DNA of 14,155 nt from Dehalococcoidales bacterium (GTDB taxonomy: Bacteria > Chloroflexota > Dehalococcoidia > Dehalococcoidales > UBA5760), in contig JAQUOC010000026.1 of NCBI GenBank assembly GCA_028717305.1, positions 1 through 14,155 of the forward strand. The letters run 5' to 3'. The notes under the pieces are model-generated. The model was given only the letters and a program-made list of their open reading frames with translations. It was not told the DNA's origin and ran no database searches. The position numbers were made by a program, and so were the translations under genes. The stretch's first letter is position 1. The number at the start of each line of letters is the position of its first letter. Shown in pieces: positions 1-5,539 of this stretch.

Positions 1-2
1 TG

Positions 3-110
3 AGCTCCAGCCTGCTCAAGGAAGCCGCCCGACTGGGCGGTGATATCAGTGAACTTGTTCCCAGACACGTGGCGACAGCTCTTAAAGAGAAGTTTAGCAG
101 CGAAGCATAG
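3..110 (+). CDS. C-terminal fragment of an unrecognised protein (5' end outside window)
   Basis: An open frame runs in from the left edge and stops at TAG (108-110), giving the last 35 residues of a protein. The fragment reads as an amphipathic, helix-rich tail with Leu-Leu-Lys-Glu-Ala-Ala-Arg near its start and a Lys-Glu-Lys-Phe motif near its end. The codon choice resembles the neighbouring genes, so it is likely real. I do not recognise the family and assign no function. It lies 75 bp upstream of the ferredoxin gene on the same strand. I see neither a clear terminator nor a convincing promoter between them, so co-transcription is possible but unproven. Confidence 0.5.
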   Translation, partial: SSSLLKEAARLGGDISELVPRHVATALKEKFSSEA

Positions 111-162
111 CTGTTTACGGAAAATTATAGAACATTACCAAAACAATTACTAAAGCAAGAAA

Positions 163-180
163 GGGAGGAAAGACAGGAGG
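163..180 (+). promoter_or_regulatory. Tandem Shine-Dalgarno sequences before the ferredoxin gene
   Basis: Two strong purine-rich ribosome-binding motifs lie in a row: GGGAGG at 163-168 and AGGAGG at 175-180. The second is 5 nt from the ATG at 186 and is the probable functional site. The doubled motif fits a highly translated small redox protein. The AT-rich leader from 111 to 160 shows no well-spaced -35/-10 pair that I would call a promoter. Confidence 0.6.
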
Positions 181-185
181 TATCT

Positions 186-458
186 ATGTCATACAAGATT
201 ACGGATGAGTGTATTAGCTGCGGAGCGTGCGAGCCGGAATGCCCCAACGAGGCAATTACCGAGGGTGAAACCATCTACGTAATAGACCCCGCGAAGTGCA
301 CCGAGTGTGTCGGTAGCCACGCAGAGTCCAAGTGCGTTGAGGTATGTCCGGTTGACGCCTGTGTACTAGACCCTGGTCATTCCGAGACTAAAGAGAAACT
401 CCTCGAGAAGTGGCGCGGTCTGCACCCGGGTAAAGAGCCTGCCGAAGGAACCTTCTAA
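186..458 (+). CDS. 2[4Fe-4S] ferredoxin (Alvin/long-insert type)
   Basis: This is a small cytoplasmic electron carrier with two [4Fe-4S] clusters, expected to shuttle low-potential electrons between oxidoreductases. The 90-aa product has one cluster motif at Cys9-x2-Cys12-x2-Cys15-x3-Cys19-Pro. The second is Cys38-x2-Cys41-x8-Cys50-x3-Cys54-Pro. The eight-residue gap in the second motif, instead of two, and the roughly 35-residue tail after Cys54 are typical of the Allochromatium-type ferredoxins (80-100 aa). An additional Cys59 follows the second motif. The ATG has a perfect AGGAGG 5 nt upstream. The gene is convergent with the cvpA-like gene, 104 bp away. That gap holds only a weak 5-bp stem and no convincing terminator. 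The electron partners cannot be inferred from this window. Confidence 0.93.
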   Translation: MSYKITDECISCGACEPECPNEAITEGETIYVIDPAKCTECVGSHAESKCVEVCPVDACVLDPGHSETKEKLLEKWRGLHPGKEPAEGTF

Positions 459-562
459 GCAAAAAATAGCGGTGAAAATACTCCATCGGCTGGGTTTTTT
501 GATCCAGCGGGAGTCAATCGTTAATATCTCGGTACGGCGACTTTTACTGTCCGTGGAACCGG

Positions 563-1051
563 TTAATCGAAGAAAGACCGTACCGAGTCGAAATCTTGGG
601 GTAGTAGAGCCAGCACCCTGGGGAAGGTGTCCAGTAGTATCGGAGCAATGTTCGACTGGTCAACGGCCCCCGGGGTGCCGATATACTTGACCCAAACTGC
701 CAGAATGGCACCGCAGAACATAGCCCCGAGGATAAAGCCGAGGGTAGCACCGACCAGACGATTGGCCCATCCCATCATCATCGCCGAGGCAGCTGTCTCC
801 AGTAGGCGTGCCAGTAGTGCTGCAATAACCATTATACTGATAAATATGATGGCAAAGGCGGCTATCTTTGCCCAGGTAGGCGAGGAGATAAACGTCAGGT
901 ACTGAGAAAAGGAGGCGTAGTAGCGTCCCGCCACGACTATGCCGACTATCAGCCCGGCCAGGGTCAGTGCCATCTTGATAATCCCTTTTCTCAGGCCGAT
1001 AAAGGCGCTAATCCCAATCACGACAATAAGAACGATATCAAGCCAGTTCAT
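563..1051 (-). CDS. cvpA: CvpA-family integral membrane protein
   Basis: The 162-aa product is strongly hydrophobic, with four likely membrane segments near residues 4-20, 27-48, 62-82 and 98-122. It opens with the family-typical Asn-Trp-Leu-Asp-Ile start and has the Gly-x-x-x-Gly-Leu-Arg-Lys-Gly segment (13-23). Both are hallmarks of the colicin V production (CvpA) family, whose members are about 160-180 aa. The biochemical role of CvpA is unsettled: the E. coli gene was found through colicin V production and later linked to envelope stress tolerance. Here it lies 30 bp downstream of the exporter permease on the same strand, as the probable last gene of the exporter operon. That placement suggests an envelope role tied to export, but this is inference. 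The ribosome-binding site is weak (AGG about 9 nt upstream of the ATG). Confidence 0.87.
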   Translation of the reverse strand: MNWLDIVLIVVIGISAFIGLRKGIIKMALTLAGLIVGIVVAGRYYASFSQYLTFISSPTWAKIAAFAIIFISIMVIAALLARLLETAASAMMMGWANRLVGATLGFILGAMFCGAILAVWVKYIGTPGAVDQSNIAPILLDTFPRVLALLPQDFDSVRSFFD

Positions 1052-1081
1052 AGCAACGCGCCTGTTTTTGCCTTATTTTAA

Positions 1082-2332
1082 TCACCCGTAGTGAAGGGCG
1101 TCAATTGGATTCAGTCTGGCTGCTCTTATTGCCGGATATATTCCGGAGACAATGCCGATGACAATGGCAACCGATATGGCCAGGACAACTATATCCGGGG
1201 CAACCACAGCGGGAATGTTGGTACCGGAGATAGTTATACTAGAGGCAATACGTGACATGAACCAGCCGCAAACGATGCCGATGCTGCTACCGACCAGACT
1301 TATCACTGCCGACTCTAAAAGAAACTGAACCAGGATATCCCGCCGTTTGGCTCCCAGCGCCTTACGGATGCCTATCTCGCGGGTCCGCTCGGTTACCGAG
1401 ACCAGCATAATGTTCATAATGCCGATGCCGCCGACGAGCAGAGATATCCCGGCAATAGCCCCCAGGAATATGGTGAATACCCCGGTTACCTGCGTGAGCA
1501 TTGATGATACCTGCTCCTGGCTGACGATGACAAAGTCATCCTTCTCATCGGAATCGATGCGGTGGCGCTTTCTTAAGACGGTTTCAATATCTTCAATTGC
1601 CCCGTTGATAGAATCAGAGCTGGCGAGTTGGACCGAGATTGACTCGACGGCATCCTCACCGCTGGTGGTTTGCTGGGCAAAGATCTTGGTCTGGAAGGTT
1701 GTTATCGGAATTATGGCGATATCGTCCATATTGATCCCCATAACTGCTCCGCCCTTGGACTCAAGGATACCAACCACGGTAAAACGCTTCCCCTTGATTT
1801 TAATTCTCTCGCCGAGCGGGTCGGCCGAGCCAAAGAGCTCTTTTGCCGCGTTGTCACCGAGCACGACCACCGTGTCCCGCTTGGCTACACTGCGATCGGT
1901 GAAAAACTGGCCACGGGCCAGCGTATAATTACTGGTCTGTTGAACAGCGGGAGTACTGCCCTCAATCATTGCGGCAAAGCTCTTGTTACCGGCTATCAAC
2001 TCGGCATAGTTAGTGTTGCTCGGAGCGACGGCTACCACCGAGGGAATATCGGCCAGCGCCTCGGCATCATCCATGGTAAGACTTTGTGTGGCGAATTCAG
2101 GCGACAGCCCGGCAAAGCCCGGGGCGTCGGGATTATGCGGCTGCACCCAAACGACATTGGAGCCCAGGTCCTCGAAGGTAGAGGTAATCATCGTCTCGGC
2201 ACCTCTGCCGATTGACATCAGCCCGATAACAGCAGCAACCCCGATTACCATACCGAGCATGGTCAACCCGGAGCGCAGCTTATTGGCGGCCAGTGATTTC
2301 AGAGCAGAGGCCAGTGAGTCCCTGAATTTCAT
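1082..2332 (-). CDS. ABC exporter permease, MacB/YknZ-like (FtsX superfamily)
   Basis: This is the membrane subunit of a MacB-type (type VII) ABC exporter, which uses mechanotransmission rather than a classical transport channel. The 416-aa protein has one N-terminal membrane helix (about residues 21-43), a large extracytoplasmic domain (about 45-283), and three C-terminal helices (about 284-311, 333-357 and 377-400). This is the usual MacB_PCD plus FtsX layout, without the fused ATPase of E. coli MacB. Family signatures include a Leu-Arg-Ser-Gly-Leu-Thr-Met-Leu-Gly stretch at 19-27, Thr-Arg-Glu-Ile-Gly-Ile-Arg-Lys-Ala-Leu-Gly after helix 2, and a Pro-Ile-Asp-Ala-Leu end. The ATG overlaps the TGA of the ATPase gene (ATGA), so the two are translationally coupled. 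The split ATPase and permease most resemble B. subtilis YknY/YknZ. The substrate is unknown; peptides, lipids or drugs are all possible. Confidence 0.94.
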   Translation of the reverse strand: MKFRDSLASALKSLAANKLRSGLTMLGMVIGVAAVIGLMSIGRGAETMITSTFEDLGSNVVWVQPHNPDAPGFAGLSPEFATQSLTMDDAEALADIPSVVAVAPSNTNYAELIAGNKSFAAMIEGSTPAVQQTSNYTLARGQFFTDRSVAKRDTVVVLGDNAAKELFGSADPLGERIKIKGKRFTVVGILESKGGAVMGINMDDIAIIPITTFQTKIFAQQTTSGEDAVESISVQLASSDSINGAIEDIETVLRKRHRIDSDEKDDFVIVSQEQVSSMLTQVTGVFTIFLGAIAGISLLVGGIGIMNIMLVSVTERTREIGIRKALGAKRRDILVQFLLESAVISLVGSSIGIVCGWFMSRIASSITISGTNIPAVVAPDIVVLAISVAIVIGIVSGIYPAIRAARLNPIDALHYG

Positions 2333-3003
2333 AAGCTGACTATCTCCCCGTCAGAAATCCGAACGATGCGCTGCGCCTGCGCAGCGATATCCGACTCATG
2401 GGTAATCAGGATTATCGTCTTGCCTTCTCGATGCAGGTCATGAAAAATACCCATGATGTCAGCGCTCGATTTGCTGTCGAGATTACCGGTAGGTTCATCG
2501 GCCAGAATAATCGGCGGGTTATTAATCATCGCCCGGGCAATGGCTACCCGCTGCTGCTCGCCACCGGACATTTCGGTAGGTTTATGGTCAACCCTCTTAC
2601 TCAAACCCACCCGTTGCAGAGAATCGATAGCACGCTGCCGCCGGTTATGAGCACCGCCGCTATATATAAGAGGGAGCTCCACATTGGATAGAGCGGTAGC
2701 GCGCGGCAGTAGGTTGAAGTCCTGGAAGACAAAGCCTATCTTCTTATTTCTCACCTCGGCCAACTGGTTATCACTAAGCTGGCTGACATTTACCCCTTCG
2801 AAGAAGTAGCTGCCCGAGGTGGGCTTATCGAGGCAACCGATTACATTCAGCATGGTGGACTTGCCGGAGCCCGAGGCGCCGATAATGGACACCATCTCCC
2901 CCGCATCTACGGAGAGGCTGACTCCCCTCAGGGCATGAACCTCTACCTTACCCATACGGTAGACCTTGGTCACCTTATCAAGCTCGATCATACTGCGGGA
3001 CAT
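2329..3003 (-). CDS. ABC exporter ATPase, MacB/YknY/LolD-like
   Basis: This is the nucleotide-binding subunit that powers the adjacent permease. Counting from the ATG at 3003, the 224-aa protein has Walker A Gly-Ala-Ser-Gly-Ser-Gly-Lys-Ser-Thr at 42-50. It also has a Q-loop (Phe-Val-Phe-Gln-Asp-Phe), the signature Met-Ser-Gly-Gly-Glu-Gln-Gln-Arg, Walker B followed by Asp-Glu-Pro-Thr-Gly-Asn-Leu-Asp, and an H-loop His in Ile-Thr-His-Glu. All catalytic residues are present, and the Gly-Asn-Leu-Asp D-loop is typical of the MacB/LolD/FtsE subfamily. The start is uncertain: an in-frame TTG at 3015 gives 228 aa, and a second ATG at 2991 is also possible. None has a strong ribosome-binding site. The gene lies 12-24 bp after the fusion-protein stop and overlaps the permease start by 4 bp. 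Confidence 0.95.
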   Translation of the reverse strand: MSRSMIELDKVTKVYRMGKVEVHALRGVSLSVDAGEMVSIIGASGSGKSTMLNVIGCLDKPTSGSYFFEGVNVSQLSDNQLAEVRNKKIGFVFQDFNLLPRATALSNVELPLIYSGGAHNRRQRAIDSLQRVGLSKRVDHKPTEMSGGEQQRVAIARAMINNPPIILADEPTGNLDSKSSADIMGIFHDLHREGKTIILITHESDIAAQAQRIVRISDGEIVSL

Positions 3004-3026
3004 ATCCTCATCCAATCGGTCCGGTC

Positions 3027-4265
3027 TTAGCCGAAGAAACCTAATCCCTCCGATTCCGAGCTGGTCTTGACCGAGACAACCACTACCTCTCCTTCGGCAA
3101 GCCCTTCCTTAATCTCAGTCTGAAAGCCGTCGCTGATGCCGATAACTACCGGCCGCTCCTCAATCTGCTCGTCAACAATCACGTAGACCACCGGGCCGCC
3201 CTCGCTGTAGCTGATTGCCCGGTCGGGTACCAGCAGGACATCACTTCGTTCCGTGCTGACGGTATCGGCGGTGGCACTCATGCCAACCCTGAGCTTTGTT
3301 CCTTCGGGGACATCAAAGCTGACCCGGGCGTTGTAAAGCACCACACCGGCCTCTATGATCGGTACGGAAGAGACGGAGGTAACCGTACCCTCAAGCTGAA
3401 GGGACGGCAGGGCATCAACGCTGACAATTGCCCGCTGTCCCGTTTCAACGGCGGGGATGTCTATCTCATCCAGCTCAATCACCAGCTCCATAGTTTCGGT
3501 ATCGAGCAGCCGGACTACCGGCATCGCCGATACGGAGGCGGGTGGGATAACATCCCCTACCTCAACATTAACACCAGCTACTACTCCGTCAAAGGGGGCA
3601 TTCATGACCTCTATTTGCAGTGCATCCTTTGCCTCATCCAGGGCCTGCTCGGCAGCCTGGACCTGCTTTTCCATTATCTCCACCAGTTCCTCATCCGGCT
3701 CTTCCTGCATCTCCTCCAGCTTGTCCTCGGCTAAAGTCAGCTGTGTTTCAGCCTTAAATACCTCCATCTGCCACTGCATAACCTCCCACTCACCACCGTG
3801 TTTCATAACGTAGCGCAGCATATCCTCGGTCAGCTTCAGCCAGTCCTCGGCATCATCAACCTCCTGCTCAGCATCATCGAGTTCATCCTCGGTGTAGGGA
3901 TTTACCGTCTGATCCAGTTCGTACTCCGCCTGCAACAGGGCAGCCTCGGCCCGGGTTACCGCCAGGACAAGCGCATCCTCATCAAGGGGGTACAGTGTCA
4001 CCAGGGGCTGGCCTCGATTGACCTCATCACCATTCTCAACATAAACCTTGCCTATCCTGCCGCCGCCATCAAAAGTCAATACCACCTCATCGGATGTCCC
4101 GATAAAGCCGCTGCCGCTGACGCTGATGGTGAGATTACCCCGGACCACCTCGACCAGTTGCCGGTTAGCATCTTCCCCTTCACTACCACCTCCACCCGGT
4201 ATGCAGCCCGCAGCACCAGCCAGAGACAAACACAGCAGGGTAAACATTATCTTCGTACGTTTCAC
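3027..4265 (-). CDS. Membrane-fusion (HlyD/MacA/YknX-like) lipoprotein of the ABC exporter
   Basis: This is the periplasmic-adaptor-type partner of the MacB-like exporter. The 412-aa protein starts at GTG (4265), with AAAGGAGG placed over the end of the regulator gene. Residues 1-21 form a lipoprotein signal ending in Ala-Gly-Ala-Ala-Gly-Cys, with lipidation at Cys21 followed by a Gly-rich linker. Next come the first lipoyl-like half (about 60-95), a long very acidic coiled-coil hairpin (about 100-218), the second lipoyl half (about 220-255, with the Ala-Pro-Phe-Asp-Gly-Val-Val motif), a beta-barrel (about 256-340) and a membrane-proximal domain (about 341-405). In diderms such adaptors dock to TolC. 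No outer-membrane gene is present here, so a YknX-type role in a bacterium without TolC is plausible. The charge-dense hairpin is the most diverged part. Confidence 0.93.
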   Translation of the reverse strand: MKRTKIMFTLLCLSLAGAAGCIPGGGGSEGEDANRQLVEVVRGNLTISVSGSGFIGTSDEVVLTFDGGGRIGKVYVENGDEVNRGQPLVTLYPLDEDALVLAVTRAEAALLQAEYELDQTVNPYTEDELDDAEQEVDDAEDWLKLTEDMLRYVMKHGGEWEVMQWQMEVFKAETQLTLAEDKLEEMQEEPDEELVEIMEKQVQAAEQALDEAKDALQIEVMNAPFDGVVAGVNVEVGDVIPPASVSAMPVVRLLDTETMELVIELDEIDIPAVETGQRAIVSVDALPSLQLEGTVTSVSSVPIIEAGVVLYNARVSFDVPEGTKLRVGMSATADTVSTERSDVLLVPDRAISYSEGGPVVYVIVDEQIEERPVVIGISDGFQTEIKEGLAEGEVVVVSVKTSSESEGLGFFG

Positions 4266-4269
4266 CTGA

Positions 4270-4551
4270 CTAACTCCTCCTTTTTCTTCCGGCTGCCTTT
4301 GGGCTATGCTCGTCCATCAGCTTCTCGAAACCGGCCATATGTCTGCTCATTTCCATTAATACCTGCTCCAGGGCTTCGACCTTGACCAGCGCCAGCACCT
4401 GGTCGTGGAGAACCTTGAAGACCAGCAGCGTATCTCCGCCCTCAATGCCTATCTCCCTGCGGGCATTGGCCGGTATGACCACCTGCCCCCTGGGATTGAC
4501 CGTTATCGAACCCAGGCACTTATACTCAGGAGAAACGTGTTCGATATCCAT
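4270..4551 (-). CDS. SpoVT/AbrB-domain transcriptional regulator of the exporter operon
   Basis: This is a small DNA-binding protein. From the ATG at 4551 it is 93 aa, with a swapped-hairpin AbrB domain at about residues 13-60. The hallmark Pro-Arg-Gly-Gln-Val-Val-Ile-Pro-Ala-x-x-Arg-Arg-x-x-Gly-Ile lies near 20-36. A probable helix (61-80) and a very basic Gly-Arg-Lys-Arg-Arg-Ser tail follow. The frame stays open upstream to 4623 and would add 24 Tyr-rich residues. I reject that start because it lies upstream of the predicted transcription start, whereas the ATG at 4551 has AAAGGGGG 4 nt before it. The gene ends 4 bp before the fusion-protein GTG, so it is first in the operon and probably controls the operon and itself. 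It resembles MazE-type antitoxins in fold, but no toxin gene is adjacent. Confidence 0.9.
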   Translation of the reverse strand: MDIEHVSPEYKCLGSITVNPRGQVVIPANARREIGIEGGDTLLVFKVLHDQVLALVKVEALEQVLMEMSRHMAGFEKLMDEHSPKAAGRKRRS

Positions 4552-4582
4552 AATACCCCCTTTGATGTAGAAGTAGTAAATG

Positions 4583-4596
4583 TACGAATATTCATA
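4583..4596. promoter_or_regulatory. Near-perfect 14-bp palindrome at the expected start of transcription (candidate operator)
   Basis: The sequence TACGAATATTCATA is a palindrome with one mismatched pair, centred on GAATATTC (4586-4593) immediately downstream of the -10 box. GTAC motifs lie at 4582-4585 and 4603-4606. The position is ideal for repression, and the first gene behind it encodes an AbrB-fold regulator, so an autoregulatory operator is a reasonable inference. AT-rich DNA produces such palindromes by chance, which limits confidence. Confidence 0.42.
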
Positions 4597-4625
4597 ATTA
4601 TAGTACTTTGAGGATGATTCCACAA
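4597..4625 (-). promoter_or_regulatory. Promoter of the regulator-exporter-cvpA operon
   Basis: On the minus strand, TTGTGG (4625-4620) and a perfect TATAAT (4602-4597) are separated by exactly 17 bp. This gives an expected transcription start near 4590 and a leader of about 40 nt before the ATG at 4551. The segment is much more AT-rich than its surroundings. The -35 matches consensus only in its TTG half. Confidence 0.68.
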
Positions 4626-4713
4626 GTTAACGGGGCGCAGGAAACGAGCAGGAAAATGAAACGGCGCAACAGGTGCGGTGAGCTATCACACAGGTCAGTT
4701 TGAATCAAGAAGG

Positions 4714-5523
4714 CTATTTGGCGGAACTGCCCAGTTCCTTAGCCCGCTGGTAGGCTGCCTTAACCGCCCGGCTGATAAGCTCGATGAAACGCCCCTCCTC
4801 CAGACGGGCCAGCGCTGCGGCAGTGGTACCACCGGGAGAGGTGACCATCCGGCGCAGTTCGGCGGGCGACCTATCCGAACTCTGCATAAATCGCACCGAA
4901 CCCAGGATTGTCTCGAGGGCAAGCGCTCTTGCCATATCGCCGGGGAGCCCGATATCTACAGCGGCGCTGGTCAGCGCCTCGGCAAAGAGGAAGACGTAGG
5001 CGGGACCGCTGCCGCTCACCGCCGTCGCCATATCGAGGTACCGCTCGTCGGCAACATAGACCTGCCTGCCCATCACATCAAGGATAGCCGCGACCTGAGC
5101 CCGCTGCTCCTTACTCACCCCTGCAGTGGCTGTCCAGACACTGATTCCCTCACCGATCCGGGCCGGAGTATTGGGCATGACCCGGGCAACACAGTCGTAA
5201 CCAAGCCCGCGGCACAGAGCACCAATGGTGGCGCCAGCGACAATGGACAGCACCAGCTGTGATGCATCAAGACCGCCGTTGATCTCACTCATTACTTGGG
5301 CAACCTGCTGCGGCTTCACCGCCAGCACCACCACTTCACTTCCGGATACCGCCCGACGGTTATCACCCGTGACAGTAATGCCATACTTTCGTTTGAGATC
5401 CTGGCGGCGGGACTCGCTGATATCGCTGACAGTAACATTATCCATTGTGCTGAGTCCCTTCTCCAGGATAGCAGCCAGCATTGCTTCCCCCATATTACCG
5501 CCACCGATGAAAGCTAGCCTCAT
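4714..5523 (-). CDS. proC: Pyrroline-5-carboxylate reductase
   Basis: The enzyme catalyses the last step of proline synthesis: NAD(P)H-dependent reduction of 1-pyrroline-5-carboxylate to L-proline in the cytoplasm. The 269-aa length is standard. Residues 3-12 hold the Rossmann motif Phe-Ile-Gly-Gly-Gly-Asn-Met-Gly, followed by Ala-Val-Lys-Pro-Gln (68-72) and Met-Pro-Asn-Thr-Pro (116-120). The C-terminal dimerisation and active-site domain carries Val-Ser-Gly-Ser-Gly-Pro-Ala-Tyr (169-176) and Ser-Pro-Gly-Gly-Thr-Thr (229-234), the family signature. AAGGA lies 7 nt before the ATG. The gene starts 16 bp after the leuS stop and is probably co-transcribed with it. No hairpin with a T-run separates its end from the next promoter 90 bp on, so some read-through into the exporter operon is possible. 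Confidence 0.97.
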   Translation of the reverse strand: MRLAFIGGGNMGEAMLAAILEKGLSTMDNVTVSDISESRRQDLKRKYGITVTGDNRRAVSGSEVVVLAVKPQQVAQVMSEINGGLDASQLVLSIVAGATIGALCRGLGYDCVARVMPNTPARIGEGISVWTATAGVSKEQRAQVAAILDVMGRQVYVADERYLDMATAVSGSGPAYVFLFAEALTSAAVDIGLPGDMARALALETILGSVRFMQSSDRSPAELRRMVTSPGGTTAAALARLEEGRFIELISRAVKAAYQRAKELGSSAK

Positions 5524-5539
5524 ATCGCTATCCTTATCC

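Noticed and set aside
478..512. GGCTGG-type stem with a T-run near the ferredoxin 3' end, as a terminator
   Set aside because: The stem is only about 5 bp (CTGG/CCAG plus one) and the T-run lies in its loop rather than after it, so it does not have terminator geometry on either strand.
1347..1928. 193-aa plus-strand frame (and its 1670-2215 neighbour) antisense to the exporter permease
   Set aside because: The translations are low-complexity Ser/Pro/Ile mixtures antisense to an intact FtsX-type permease, with no ribosome-binding site of note.
4270..4551. AbrB-fold protein as a MazE-type antitoxin of a toxin-antitoxin pair
   Set aside because: The next gene is a large exporter lipoprotein, and no small toxin-like gene is adjacent on either side.
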